Source: Luteimonas_C sp035250245
Lineage (GTDB): Bacteria > Pseudomonadota > Gammaproteobacteria > Xanthomonadales > Xanthomonadaceae
Length of the DNA stretch: 64,000 bases
Reading direction: 5' to 3'
Assembly (NCBI GenBank): GCA_035250245.1
Contig: DATFFH010000075.1
Coordinates: 1 to 64,000 of the forward strand
The notes beneath the pieces were generated by a model. It was not told the DNA's origin, did not search any database, and saw nothing but the letters and a program-made list of their open reading frames with translations. Made by a program: the position numbers and the translations under genes. Of this stretch, positions 54,382 through 64,000 are shown one piece after another (position 1 is the stretch's first letter; the number at the start of each line of letters is the position of its first letter).

Positions 54382-55284
54382 TCAAGCATGCGAAAGCATC
54401 TTCTGCGCCAGCCGGCGCACATGGCCGAGGAAACGCTTCTGTACCGGATTCAACGGACTGTCGAGGCGGTGCACGGCATACAGCGTCACGTCCAGCTCCA
54501 GCTTCAACGGCCGCATCTGCACCCTGTCGCCGTCGTCGCGCCACGCCGTGAACGGATCGACCAGCGCAAGCCCATGGCCTTGCGCGACGAGCGCGCGCGC
54601 CAGCTGGTAGGTCTGCACCCAGACCGAGATGCTCGGCGCAGGGTCCACCTGCGCCAGATGGCTTTGCAGCATGCGGCCCAATGCATCATGCACAGTGATG
54701 CCGACCATCGGCTGCCCGGCCAACGCGCTGATCGGCACCGGCCGCGACAATTCCTTCTGCGGCCACCACCCCGGCGGCGCGATCAGCATGATGCGGCCCT
54801 GGCACAACGCTTCCTGATGCAGGCCCTGATGGCCGATGTCCTGCAGAGTGAGGCCGATGTCGGCCTCGTGCAGCATCAGCGACTCGCGCATCTGCGCCGA
54901 GTGCTGGGTGAACAGCTCGGTCGTCGACCCTGGAAAATCCTTCCGCGCCAGCGTCGCTGCTTTCGGAACCAGGCCATGCGCCAGCGTCGGCGTGCAAGTG
55001 ACCCGCAACGGCAAGCTCTCCGGCCGTCCGATGTTCGCCGTCAGCCGCTGCAGATCGTGCAGCTCCTGCACGATCTTCTCCGCGCGATGCCGCAAGAGCA
55101 GCGCCTCCTGCGTCGGCTGCAACCGCCCCCTTACCCGGCTGAACAACGCGAACCCAAGCTGCTGCTCCGCATGCTGCAGCACCTTGCTGGCCGCCGGCTG
55201 CGAGATGTTCAGCATCCGCGCCGCGCCGGTGAGGCTGCCGGTGGTCAGTACAGCGTGGAAGAGTTCGATGTGGCGCAGGCGCAT
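54382..55284 (-). CDS. LysR-type transcriptional regulator, probable controller of the ggt-dgc cluster
   Basis: LysR-family regulator of 300 residues. The helix-turn-helix (LRHIELFHAVLTTGSLTGAA and LNISQPAASKVLQHAEQQLG, residues 3-45) is followed by the linker helix and an effector domain (LRVTCTPTLAHGLVPKAA, ADIGLTLQD, GLALVDPF). The opening is close to regulators of amino-acid and opine catabolism such as NocR/OccR. It stands 353 bp upstream of ggt on the same strand, with the LysR-type palindrome between them, so control of that cluster by a glutamate-related ligand is the natural inference. The ATG at 55284 has only a weak ribosome-binding site. No other target is near; the tRNA gene starts 168 bp further up. 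Confidence 0.92.
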   Translation of the reverse strand: MRLRHIELFHAVLTTGSLTGAARMLNISQPAASKVLQHAEQQLGFALFSRVRGRLQPTQEALLLRHRAEKIVQELHDLQRLTANIGRPESLPLRVTCTPTLAHGLVPKAATLARKDFPGSTTELFTQHSAQMRESLMLHEADIGLTLQDIGHQGLHQEALCQGRIMLIAPPGWWPQKELSRPVPISALAGQPMVGITVHDALGRMLQSHLAQVDPAPSISVWVQTYQLARALVAQGHGLALVDPFTAWRDDGDRVQMRPLKLELDVTLYAVHRLDSPLNPVQKRFLGHVRRLAQKMLSHA

Positions 55285-55451
55285 GCGTGACGCTCGCTGT
55301 GCGAAACCACACGCAGTCCATCAGATCGGGCTTCGTCGGGCAAGCGCCTGTCCGATACAGGATTGCCCGTTCAAGCGGTCACAAAGGCATTTGCCAGCAG
55401 CAGTGCCAGACGTGCGGGTCATGCTTCGCCATGCTTGCAACGACACACGTG

Positions 55452-55527
55452 TGGTGGGCCCACCAGGACTCGAACCTGGAACCAAAGGATTATGAGTCCT
55501 CTGCTCTAACCATTGAGCTATAGGCCC
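55452..55527 (-). tRNA. tRNA-Ile2 (CAU anticodon)
   Basis: 76 nt including an encoded CCA. Acceptor arm 5' GGGCCTA pairs with TGGGCCC, the D arm is AGCTCAATGGTTAGAGCA, the T loop is GGTTCGAGTCC, and the anticodon CAU lies at 55492-55494 within CTCATAA. The body resembles known tRNA-Ile2 (whose C34 is changed to lysidine to read AUA) more than initiator or elongator tRNA-Met. No integrase or attachment-site repeat is seen next to it. Confidence 0.93.
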
Positions 55528-55667
55528 TGCGCAGTGCGCAGTTTAAGGCGGGCGGAGGCCGGCGTCAGCCGGGTTGCGCGGCCCAGCCCTGCGTTGCGCC
55601 TTACTTTCACGGATAGCGACGGCCGGCGCGGCCATAGTCGGGCGGACACTCGTCGCGGAGTCTGCGG

Positions 55668-56543
55668 ATGGATCGTGCGCCACGCCAACACCTTCGCTTG
55701 TCCGGCGGCACCGACTTGGCTTTCGTATCGGCCGGCGATCCCGCCAAGCCGGCCGTGCTGCTGTTGCATGGGTTCCCCAGCTCGGCGGACACGTTCCGGG
55801 ATGTGATACCGAAGCTGGCGGAAGTCGCCCACGTGATCGCACCCGACCTGCCCGGCTACGGCGAGTCCGAGCCTTTGGCACAGACCTCGTTCGAAACCTT
55901 CGGCGAGGCCGTCTTCGAACTGCTCGCCCATTTGAACGTGGGGCCGCGTTACGTCTACCTGCACGATTGGGGCGCGCCGGTCGGGCTGCACGTGGCGATG
56001 ACAGAGCCGGATGCCGTGCTGGGCCTGATCGTGCAGAACGCGAACGCGCACCGTTCCGGCTTCGCGGCGCAATGGGACCCGACGATCGAATACTGGGCGA
56101 ATCCGAACCCGAAGACTGAGGCGGCCTCGCTTACTTTCTTGAATTACGAGGGCGTGCGCGCGCAGTACGTGGTCGACGTTCCTGCCGAGATCGCCGCGCG
56201 CATATCGCCGGACGTGTGGGAAGAGGATTGGCGGGTGATGCAATTGCCCGGGCGTATGGAAACCCAGGCCGCGCTGCTGCTGGATTACGGCGGCTATGTC
56301 GAACGGTTCGATGAAATCGCGAAATACCTGGCCGACCGGCAGCCGCCCGCTGTGATGGTCTGGGGGCGGCACGATGCGTTTTTCGACATCGCCGAAACGC
56401 TGTCGTGGATGCAGGCTCTGCCGCGGATGGAGGCCCATATCCTGGACGGCGGGCATTTCCTGTTGGAGACGCATGCCCAGTCCGCGGCCGAGATCTTCGC
56501 CAGGTTCATCTCCGGCGCCGCTGCGGGCGGTGCCTCGGCTTAG
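55668..56543 (+). CDS. alpha/beta hydrolase, haloalkane dehalogenase / epoxide hydrolase type (HDWG motif)
   Basis: Cytoplasmic hydrolase of 291 residues. The nucleophile elbow reads YLHDWGAPVG, so the nucleophile is aspartate, as in haloalkane dehalogenases and epoxide hydrolases; the oxyanion hole HGFPSSADTF and PDLPGYGESE fit. The acid is probably in WGRHDAFF and the histidine in DGGHFLLET. The cap region has few tryptophans, so substrate class cannot be set. GGAG lies 7 bp before the ATG at 55668. It appears to be a single-gene unit followed by a repeat region. Confidence 0.88.
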   Translation: MDRAPRQHLRLSGGTDLAFVSAGDPAKPAVLLLHGFPSSADTFRDVIPKLAEVAHVIAPDLPGYGESEPLAQTSFETFGEAVFELLAHLNVGPRYVYLHDWGAPVGLHVAMTEPDAVLGLIVQNANAHRSGFAAQWDPTIEYWANPNPKTEAASLTFLNYEGVRAQYVVDVPAEIAARISPDVWEEDWRVMQLPGRMETQAALLLDYGGYVERFDEIAKYLADRQPPAVMVWGRHDAFFDIAETLSWMQALPRMEAHILDGGHFLLETHAQSAAEIFARFISGAAAGGASA

Positions 56544-56561
56544 TGCTGCGACGACGGTGCG

Positions 56562-56700
56562 TCCCTCTCCCTTTACGGGAGAGGGAAAGCGCGCGTAGCG
56601 CGCAGGGAGAGGGTTCGGCTTTTAGCGACCAACATCAAAAGCCGGCCCTCTCTCTGCTTCGCTGCGCGAAGCGGTCTCTCTCCCGCAAGGGGAGAGAGGT
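56562..56700. repeat. CTCTCCC-type extragenic repeats with three hairpins
   Basis: TCCCTCTCCCTTTACGGGAGAGGGA (56562-56586), GCGCGCGTAGCGCGC (about 56589-56603) and CTCTCTCCCGCAAGGGGAGAGAG (56677-56699) are three adjacent hairpins, with AGGGAGAGGG and GGCCCTCTCTC pairing across the middle. This is the same family as at 1196-1460. It follows the hydrolase gene and may end its transcript. Confidence 0.75.
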
Positions 56701-56818
56701 GCGTGCACTGGCGCCCGCGCTATCCCGCGGTCTGCGCCATGGGTGCGGCGGGGTACTGCTGACAACACGCTGTCAGGGAGGCGGCGTAAGTTGGGCCTCC
56801 CACCACGAGGAGAAAGCC

Positions 56819-57190
56819 ATGAATACCGAGCAAATCGCCAAGCGCCTGGTCGAACTGTGCCGCGAAGGCAAATACGAACAGGCACAGGACGAGTTGTACG
56901 CGCAGGACGCGGTCAGCATCGAAATGGAAGGCGCCCCGGGCGGCGGTGCGGGCGACGTCAAAGGCCTGGCGGCGATACGCGAAAAGGGCGAGCGCTGGCA
57001 GGCGAACATCGAGACCATCCATGGCGGCAGCGTCGGCGACCCCATCGTCGCGGGCGACTGGTTCAGCGTGCCGATGGAGATCGATGCGACCTACAAGGAC
57101 ATGGGCCGGATGCCGATGCAGGAGATCTGCGTGTACCAGGTGCGCGACGGGAAGATCGTGCGGGAGCAGTTTTTCTACAACGTAGGTTAG
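56819..57190 (+). CDS. SnoaL-like / NTF2-fold protein
   Basis: Small protein of 123 residues with the NTF2/SnoaL fold: N-terminal helix (IAKRLVELCREGKYEQAQDEL), the YAQDAVSIE strand, then WFSVPMEIDATYKDMG and a C-terminal EICVYQVRDGKIVREQFFY. CGAGGAGAAAGCC precedes the ATG. The family includes ketosteroid isomerase-like enzymes and many proteins of unknown role; no catalytic pair can be named here. The gene stands alone between two repeat regions. Confidence 0.87.
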   Translation: MNTEQIAKRLVELCREGKYEQAQDELYAQDAVSIEMEGAPGGGAGDVKGLAAIREKGERWQANIETIHGGSVGDPIVAGDWFSVPMEIDATYKDMGRMPMQEICVYQVRDGKIVREQFFYNVG

Positions 57191-57360
57191 TGGAACCTGC
57201 GCTCGTCCGGTCGATGCATCGTTGCGGAAGCGGCTCTCGCTCGGCACAACCCCTTTCCCCTCGCGGGAGAGCGGCGAGCGCCAGATAACCGATTAAAGCA
57301 AGAGCAGCGGAGCAAGCCCCGCTCTACGCGAGCAACGGCGAACGCAGCGGCTCTTGTTTT

Positions 57361-57423
57361 CGTAGGTGCGAATTCATTCGCACGCTTTCGCGGCAAGAGC
57401 GTGCGAATGAATTCGCACCTACG
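57361..57423. repeat. extragenic hairpin, second copy of the 54193 element
   Basis: Exact 24-bp arms CGTAGGTGCGAATTCATTCG... at 57361-57384 and 57400-57423, identical in arm sequence to 54193-54256, with the loop GCGGCAAGAG shared as well. Confidence 0.87.
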
Positions 57424-57448
57424 TAAGCGCGGAGCCGGCCGCAAAAGA

Positions 57449-57478
57449 AAGCCCCGCTCGAGGCGGGGCTTCCTTTTT
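57449..57478. terminator. bidirectional rho-independent terminator after rpoD
   Basis: AAGCCCCGC and GCGGGGCTT form a 9-bp stem around TCGAG. On the minus strand it is followed by TCTTTT, ending rpoD, and on the plus strand by CCTTTTT. Confidence 0.85.
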
Positions 57479-57493
57479 ACTCTGCGAACGCGC

Positions 57494-59347
<1,854 letters not shown>

Positions 59348-59403
59348 GGGGCGCGCCACCGGGAGAGAAAGTGAACCCGTAATTATACCAGCCTGCGGGC
59401 GGG

Positions 59404-59844
59404 TCAGGACTTCAGCAGGAAGGTCACCGGGCCGTCGTTGACCAGGCTGACCACCATATGGGCACCGAACCGGCCGGTTTCCACCCCCGGGGCGTGTTTT
59501 TCTCGGCAGATGCCGACCAATCGGCCGAAAATCCGTTCAGCTTCGGCCGGGGCGGCGGCCGTGCTGAAGCCCGGACGCATGCCCGAGCGGGTGTCGGCGG
59601 CCAGGGTGAACTGGCTGACCAGCAACAGCCCGCCGCCGGTGTCGGCCAGGGAGCGGTTCATGCGGCCCTCGTCATCGCCGAAAACCCGGTAGCCGAGCAG
59701 ACGTTCGGCCATGCGGGCCAGCTGAGGTTCGCCATCGTCGGGCTCGACGCCGACCAGGGCGAGCAGGCCGGGGCCGATGGCACCGACGGTTTCGCTGTCG
59801 ACGACGACCGAGGCTTGGGTCACGCGTTGGATGAGGGCGAGCAT
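59404..59844 (-). CDS. dtd: D-aminoacyl-tRNA deacylase
   Basis: Hydrolyses D-aminoacyl-tRNAs and mischarged Gly-tRNA(Ala), protecting translation from D-amino acids. The 146-residue protein has the expected length, the start MLALIQRVTQASVVVD, the FRVFGDDEGRMNRSL region, the active-site LLVSQFTLAADT and the C-terminal gly-cis-pro-type segment VNDGPVTFLL. The ATG at 59844 is chosen by homology; thirteen more upstream codons are open. Its being in the same window as a D-glutamate operon is probably chance. Confidence 0.95.
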   Translation of the reverse strand: MLALIQRVTQASVVVDSETVGAIGPGLLALVGVEPDDGEPQLARMAERLLGYRVFGDDEGRMNRSLADTGGGLLLVSQFTLAADTRSGMRPGFSTAAAPAEAERIFGRLVGICREKHAPGVETGRFGAHMVVSLVNDGPVTFLLKS

Positions 59845-59923
59845 GGAATCGGCATGGATCGGGGAGTCGGGCAAGGCTCTCACGACCCGTCATCCCGGCG
59901 AAAGCCATTCGCTGTTGCTTCAG

Positions 59924-60037
59924 CCGTCATTCCCACGAAAGCGGGAATCCAGTGACTGGGTTTTGCTCGAACGCCTCTGTATGCACAACCGAGAAAGAGC
60001 GAAAGTCACTGGATTCCCGCTTTCGCGGGAATGACGG
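59924..60037. repeat. long extragenic hairpin (34-bp arms) of the 'GTCATTCCCGCGAAAGCGGGAATCCAGT' type
   Basis: CCGTCATTCCCACGAAAGCGGGAATCC... at 59924-59957 pairs with 60004-60037, with one mismatch. A partial copy (CCGTCATCCCGGCGAAAGCC) lies at 59888. This kind of element is widespread in xanthomonad genomes. The rest of 59845-60153 holds no gene I can see. Confidence 0.83.
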
Positions 60038-60153
60038 CTTGGAGCATCGGCAACAGCTAGTTGTGCGCGGCTTGCCCTGGATGACGGCGAGGACTTGCGC
60101 CCATGCCGACGCCCCGCAACTGCACCAGCTCACCCACCCGTTAGACTGCCCCG

Positions 60154-61071
60154 ATGACCAACTTCGCGGCCCGCCTGCTCTACGTTTTCGCCGCCAGCAT
60201 CGCGCGCCTGCCCTGGCCCTGGCTGCTGCGGATCGGCGACGCGATGGCCTGGCTCTGGCGCCGGCTGGACGTGCGCGAAAGCCGGGTCAGCCGGCGCAAT
60301 CTGGAACTGGCTTTCCCGCAGCTGTCCGCGGACGAGCGCGCGCGCCTGCACCGCGCGATCCTGCGCACGACCGCGCGCCAAGGCCTGGAAACGATGCGGC
60401 TGTGGACCCGGCCGCATGCGCGGAATCTGCAACTGATCCGCGAAAGCCACGGCGTCGATCTGTTCGACGCCGCGGTCGCCGCCGGCAAAGGCTTGATCGT
60501 CGCGGCCCCGCATTACGGCAATTGGGAATTGCTCAACCAATGGCTGGCGGCGAAGACGCCGATTTCGATCCTGTACCGGCCGCCGAAATCCGCGGTCGCC
60601 GAAGCTTTCCTGCGCCTGGTCCGCGCCGACGCGGGCGATCGCGTCACCCAGATCCGCGCCGAAGGCCCGGCCGTGCGCCAATTGTGGAAACTGATGAAGC
60701 AGGGCGGCGTCACCGGCATCCTGCCCGACCAGCAACCCAAAGCCGGCGACGGCGAATTCGCGCCCTTCTTCGGCAAGCAGGCCCTGACCATGACCCTGCT
60801 CAACCGCCTGTCCGAACGCAGCGGCGCGGCGGTGCTGTTCGCCTATTGCGAGCGCATCGGCGAAGGTCCGGAATTCGCGTTGCGCATCGAAGCCGCGCCG
60901 CCGGGCATCGCCGCGCCGGACCCGGTCGCCGGGGTTTACGCGCTCAATGCCGCGGTCGAGGACATCGCGCGCCGCGACCTGGCGCAGTACCAGTGGACTT
61001 ACAAGCGCTATACCCTGCGTCCGCCGGACAGCGGCGAAGACAATCCCTACCGCGACCTGGAAACGCATTGA
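60154..61071 (+). CDS. lpxL: lipid A biosynthesis acyltransferase (LpxL/HtrB family)
   Basis: Inner-membrane late acyltransferase that adds a secondary acyl chain from acyl-ACP to Kdo-lipid A or its precursor, 305 residues. An N-terminal hydrophobic helix (RLLYVFAASIARLPWPWLL) is followed by RRNLELAFPQLS, the catalytic HX4E motif in APHYGNWE (about residue 126-133), the arginine-containing ILYRPPK and ILPDQQP. The paralogues LpxL, LpxM and LpxP cannot be told apart with certainty. It starts a plus-strand operon; its stop overlaps the next start by one base (TGATG). Confidence 0.87.
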   Translation: MTNFAARLLYVFAASIARLPWPWLLRIGDAMAWLWRRLDVRESRVSRRNLELAFPQLSADERARLHRAILRTTARQGLETMRLWTRPHARNLQLIRESHGVDLFDAAVAAGKGLIVAAPHYGNWELLNQWLAAKTPISILYRPPKSAVAEAFLRLVRADAGDRVTQIRAEGPAVRQLWKLMKQGGVTGILPDQQPKAGDGEFAPFFGKQALTMTLLNRLSERSGAAVLFAYCERIGEGPEFALRIEAAPPGIAAPDPVAGVYALNAAVEDIARRDLAQYQWTYKRYTLRPPDSGEDNPYRDLETH

Positions 61072-61580
61072 TGAGCGAGGCGCCCTCCGATACGCCCGAT
61101 CCGGTCCCGCACGACGGCTGGCAAGCGTTGCCGCCGCGCGCGCTGAACCTGTTCGTGATCGCGAACGTGCTCGGCTTCGGCGTGCTGGCGCTGGGCGCGC
61201 TGATTCCGATCGGTTTGCTGATGCCGTCGCGCTCGCTGGCGCTGGCGGCAGCGCTGGCGGTGTTGATCGCGCTGCCCGCGTTCGGCGTGTGGCTGGCGCG
61301 CAAGCAATACCGCTACACGCGCTGGAAGCTGGACGCCGACGGTTTCGCCCTGCGCCGCGGCAATCTTTGGCGCAGCGAGACCCGGGTGCCGGCTTCGCGC
61401 GTGCAGCACCTGGACGTGAAGCACGGCCCGCTGGAACGCCGCTACAAGCTGGCGACCCTGGTGGTGCATACAGCCGGCACCCGCGACAGTGCGGTGTCGC
61501 TCACCGGCCTGGACGAAGACGACGCGGCGCGCCTGCGCGACCGCCTGGCGCTGCAGATCGACGATGACGACGACGCCTGA
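61071..61580 (+). CDS. bacterial PH-domain (DUF304) membrane protein, YdbS-like
   Basis: Protein of 169 residues with two transmembrane segments (LNLFVIANVLGFGVLALGAL and LALAAALAVLIALPAFGVWL) followed by one bPH2/DUF304 domain (YRYTRWKLDADGFALRRGNL, VPASRVQHLDVKHGPLERRY). This is the layout of E. coli YdbS, encoded beside YdbT as here. Function is not established; a membrane-stress or envelope role is often proposed. It overlaps lpxL by 1 bp and the next gene by 17 bp. Confidence 0.88.
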   Translation: MSEAPSDTPDPVPHDGWQALPPRALNLFVIANVLGFGVLALGALIPIGLLMPSRSLALAAALAVLIALPAFGVWLARKQYRYTRWKLDADGFALRRGNLWRSETRVPASRVQHLDVKHGPLERRYKLATLVVHTAGTRDSAVSLTGLDEDDAARLRDRLALQIDDDDDA

Positions 61581-63063
61581 AGCCGCGCCCGTCGCGACGT
61601 CGGATCGGCGGCTGCATCCGCTGTCGTGGCTGTTCGTGCTGATCAAGCAGCTGAAGCAGTTCATCGTGCCGCTGATCGCGCTGTTCTTCTTTGGCCGCGG
61701 CGACCGCAACGAGCTGTGGCCACTGATCGGCGTCGGCGTGTTGGCCTTGGCCTCGGTGTGGCAATACTTCACCTATCGCTACCGGATCGATAACGACCGC
61801 CTGATCGTGCGCAGCGGGCTGCTGCATCGCAGCCTGCGCCAGATTCCGTTCGCGCGGATCCACAACGTCGCCGTGCATCAATCGCTGCTGCACCGGATTT
61901 TCGGCGTGGCCGAGGTGAAGCTGGAATCTGCCGGCGGCGAAAAACCCGAAGCCGAGATGCGGGTGCTGAAGCTGACCGACGCGCTGGCCTTGGAAGCGTT
62001 GTTGCGCCGGCGCCGCGCGACGGGCGACGGGGACGGGCACGGCACCATTGCGGATGCCGCGGACGAGCCGCTGCTGCAGCTGCCGCCGGCGGAAGTGCTG
62101 CGCCTGGGCTTGATCTCCAACCGCGGCCTGATCGTGCTGGGCGGTGGCGTGGCGGCGCTGTCGCAGTTCGGGCACAGAACGATTCCGAACGCGGTGGAAT
62201 GGGTCGCCAAATTCCTGTTCGGCTATGCGGACAGCCATCATTTCGGCCCGATGCAGTATGCGGTCGCGGGCTTAGGGCTCGTCGCCGCGTTCGTGGCCGC
62301 GCTGCGCCTGTTCTCCATCGTGCTGGCCTTGCTGCAGTACTACGGCTTCACGCTGCGGCGGCAGGACCGACGGCTGACCGTCGAACGCGGACTGTTGTCG
62401 CGGCTGCGCAGCAGTGTGCCGACGCGGCGCATCCAGGCTTGGACTTTGACCGAAGGCGTGATCCATCGCCTGCTGAAGCGGCGCAGCTTGCGGATCGACA
62501 CCGCGGTAGCCGGCAAGCAAGACGACACGCGCGGCTTGAACGAACTGGCGCCGGTGGCGACGCCGCAGGTTTGCGATGCGCTGCTGCAGCGGCTGTTGCC
62601 GGGCGCGCAGTGGCCTTTTGCCGAGTGGAATCCGCTGCACGCGAATGCGTGGTGGCGCCTGTGGCTGCCCGGCGTCGTCTTCGCGCTGATCCTGAGCGCG
62701 GTATTGGGCTGGAAATTCGGCGCCTGGGGCGCGCTCGGGCTGTTGTGGCTGCCGTGGGCCGCGTTCGCAGCGCGCCAGCACGCGCGCCGCGCCGGTTATG
62801 CGATCGACGAGCGCCTGGTCGCGGTGCGCGAAGGCTGGTGGTCGCGGCACTGGCGCTTCGCCGAACTCGACAAACTGCAGGCGCTGCGATTGACGCGCTC
62901 GCCGCTGGACCGGCGCCTAGGCATGGCCACGTTGCATTTGGACACCGCCGGCGCCGGGCCGTTGTCGCCGCCGTTGCGGATACGCTACCTGCCCGACGCC
63001 GAGGCCGAAGCCTTGTACCAGCGCCTGGCGCGCGAAATCGCGCGGCGGCCGCTACGCTGGTGA
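61564..63063 (+). CDS. multi-domain bacterial PH-domain membrane protein, YdbT-like
   Basis: Membrane protein of 499 residues with three bPH2/DUF304 units, each after a pair of hydrophobic segments: YFTYRYRIDNDRLIVRSGLL (about residue 70), YYGFTLRRQDRRLTVERGLL (about 260) and RRAGYAIDERLVAVREGWW (about 410). The PARIHNV-type motifs 'IPFARIHNVAVHQSLLHR' and 'VPTRRIQAWTLTEGVIHR' recur. It matches E. coli YdbT, partner of YdbS. The ATG at 61564 lies within ydbS, 17 bp before its stop, indicating coupling. The gene is 2 bp from the glycosyltransferase. Confidence 0.88.
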   Translation: MTTTPEAAPVATSDRRLHPLSWLFVLIKQLKQFIVPLIALFFFGRGDRNELWPLIGVGVLALASVWQYFTYRYRIDNDRLIVRSGLLHRSLRQIPFARIHNVAVHQSLLHRIFGVAEVKLESAGGEKPEAEMRVLKLTDALALEALLRRRRATGDGDGHGTIADAADEPLLQLPPAEVLRLGLISNRGLIVLGGGVAALSQFGHRTIPNAVEWVAKFLFGYADSHHFGPMQYAVAGLGLVAAFVAALRLFSIVLALLQYYGFTLRRQDRRLTVERGLLSRLRSSVPTRRIQAWTLTEGVIHRLLKRRSLRIDTAVAGKQDDTRGLNELAPVATPQVCDALLQRLLPGAQWPFAEWNPLHANAWWRLWLPGVVFALILSAVLGWKFGAWGALGLLWLPWAAFAARQHARRAGYAIDERLVAVREGWWSRHWRFAELDKLQALRLTRSPLDRRLGMATLHLDTAGAGPLSPPLRIRYLPDAEAEALYQRLAREIARRPLRW

Positions 63064-63065
63064 GC

Positions 63066-63836
63066 ATGGAAACGCAGGATCCCGCACGACTGCCGATTTC
63101 CGGCGTGGTCATTGCCAAGAACGAAGCCGACCGCATCGGCCGTTGCGTCGCCAGCCTGGCGCGGGTGTGCAGCGAAGTGATCGTGCTCGATTCGGGTTCC
63201 GAAGACGCCACCGCTGCGGTCGCGGCCGCCGCCGGCGCGCGCGTCGAGCAGCAACCGTGGCTGGGTTTCGCCGCGCAGAAGAACGCGGCGATCGCGCGCG
63301 CCGCGCAACCGTGGCTGCTGTTGCTGGACGCCGACGAATGGCTGGACGCCGACGCGGATGCGAAATTGCGCGCCTTGTTCGCGGACGGCCAAGTCGAAAG
63401 CGCCGATGTCTGGCGCTTATCGCGGCGCACCCATTTCCTGGGCGCGCCGCTGAACCACGGCGGCTGGGGCAAGGAAAAAGTGGATCGCCTGTTCCGGCCG
63501 CGCCTGCGTTATCTGCCGGCCGACGTGCACGAAAAACTCGACCTGTCCGGCAGCCGCGTGGCGGCGCTGGATGCGCGCATCGAACACGACACCGCGCGTT
63601 CCTACGACGAGTACGCGGCCAAGCTGCAGCGTTATGCGCGGCTGTGGGCGCAGCAAAAGCGCGCCGAAGGCCGGCGCGCCGGACCGCTGTCGGCGCCATT
63701 GCACGCTGCGGCCTACTGGATCAAGAACTACGTGTTGCGCGGCGGCTTCCTGGACGGGCCGATGGCCGCGCGCTACCACGCGCTGCATGCGCGCTACGTG
63801 TACGACAAATATCGGCTGCTGCGTGCCTCGGCATGA
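63066..63836 (+). CDS. family 2 glycosyltransferase, WaaE/KdtX-like (LPS core)
   Basis: GT2 enzyme of 256 residues, cytoplasmic face of the inner membrane. It has the GT-A start ISGVVIAKNEADRIGRCVAS, EVIVLDSGSEDAT, the metal-binding LLLLDADEWLD and the family's HGGWGKEKVDRLFR and VHEKLDL segments. WaaE-type enzymes add beta-1,4-glucose to heptose I of the lipopolysaccharide core. Its place in one operon with a lipid A acyltransferase supports such a role; the exact acceptor is inferred. A short C-terminal amphipathic part (AAYWIKNYVLRGGFLDG) is typical. Confidence 0.88.
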   Translation: METQDPARLPISGVVIAKNEADRIGRCVASLARVCSEVIVLDSGSEDATAAVAAAAGARVEQQPWLGFAAQKNAAIARAAQPWLLLLDADEWLDADADAKLRALFADGQVESADVWRLSRRTHFLGAPLNHGGWGKEKVDRLFRPRLRYLPADVHEKLDLSGSRVAALDARIEHDTARSYDEYAAKLQRYARLWAQQKRAEGRRAGPLSAPLHAAAYWIKNYVLRGGFLDGPMAARYHALHARYVYDKYRLLRASA

Positions 63837-63839
63837 CTG

Positions 63840-63943
63840 GCTTTTCGTAGGAGCGGCTTTAGCCGCGAGCTTTTCTTTGGAATCATCGCGATGCCGCGAT
63901 TTGAAGGAAAGAGCTCGCGGCTAAAGCCGCTCCTACGAAAAGC
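63840..63943. repeat. long extragenic hairpin, second copy of the 3918 element
   Basis: Arms GCTTTTCGTAGGAGCGGCTT... at 63840-63875 and 63907-63943 pair almost fully around an inner CATCGCG/CCGCGAT stretch. It matches the element at 3918-4023 in both arms and in the style of its loop. It lies between two convergent genes and may end both transcripts. Confidence 0.87.
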
Positions 63944-63950
63944 GTAAGGC

Positions 63951-64000
63951 TCAATCCGGATCGGCGTCGACGGCATTGCCGGGCACCTCGGACTTCTCCG
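63951..64000 (-). CDS. C-terminal end of an unidentified minus-strand gene
   Basis: An open frame enters from the right edge and stops at a TGA at 63951-63953, giving the final residues EKSEVPGNAVDADPD. The position just after a convergent hairpin is where a gene end is expected. Nothing here allows a family call. Confidence 0.4.
   Translation of the reverse strand, partial: EKSEVPGNAVDADPD

Noticed and set aside
55452..55527. tRNA gene as a possible integration site of a genomic island.
   Set aside because: No integrase, no direct repeat of the tRNA 3' end, and flanking genes have ordinary composition.
59404..59844. dtd as a functional part of the D-glutamate cluster.
   Set aside because: It is 4 kb away, on the far side of rpoD, and is a conserved housekeeping gene probably co-transcribed with rpoD.

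Overview
The window is a high-GC, gene-dense chromosomal segment of a gammaproteobacterium of the Xanthomonadaceae/Lysobacteraceae type, most likely Lysobacter or a close relative. The clues are the repeated extragenic hairpins built on a 'TAGGAGCGGCTTTAGCCGCGA' core, the large TonB-dependent receptors beside periplasmic hydrolases, the rpoD and lipid A genes, and the codon bias. The assignment rests on gene content and style; no 16S gene is present. No phage, transposon, integrase or CRISPR array is visible.

Region 1 (1-14.6 kb) is envelope and carbohydrate metabolism: the start of an AlgR/LytTR response regulator, a carboxylesterase, a secreted GH92 alpha-mannosidase, then a minus-strand run treA - cupin - opgD - opgH (periplasmic trehalase and osmoregulated periplasmic glucan synthesis). 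A TonB-dependent receptor and a secreted six-hairpin glycosidase-like protein are transcribed divergently from treA.

Region 2 (14.6-43.9 kb) is an adhesin island. It holds a 2866-residue trimeric autotransporter (YadA/AtaA type) with its TpgA-like BamE-OmpA lipoprotein, and a 4284-residue classical autotransporter with a cysteine-paired, repeat-built passenger. Both begin with an extended signal peptide (ESPR). Between them sit four signalling genes: two paralogous OmpR-type response regulators, a membrane histidine kinase with no large sensor domain, and a propeller/Y_Y_Y receptor with no kinase. Upstream of both adhesins I find TCAC/GTGA boxes repeated at about 10-bp spacing, a plausible operator for these regulators.

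Region 3 (43.9-55.3 kb) is one minus-strand cluster: lysR, then ggt - CocE/NonD alpha-amino-acid-ester-hydrolase-like enzyme - Oar-type TonB receptor - dgcN - dgcA - gltS, with three overlapping gene junctions. A perfect 23-bp LysR-type palindrome lies just upstream of ggt. I read it as an outer-membrane-to-cytoplasm scavenging route for gamma-glutamyl or D-glutamyl compounds, for example cell-wall peptides of prey, ending in the DgcN/DgcA D-glutamate pathway. This is the best candidate for an undescribed system in the window.

Region 4 (55.4-64 kb) is mainly housekeeping: tRNA-Ile2(CAU), an HDWG-type alpha/beta hydrolase, a SnoaL-like protein, rpoD, dtd, and a tightly packed plus-strand operon of a lipid A acyltransferase, two bacterial PH-domain membrane proteins (YdbS/YdbT type) and a WaaE-like glycosyltransferase. 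The last 15 codons of another minus-strand gene run off the right edge.
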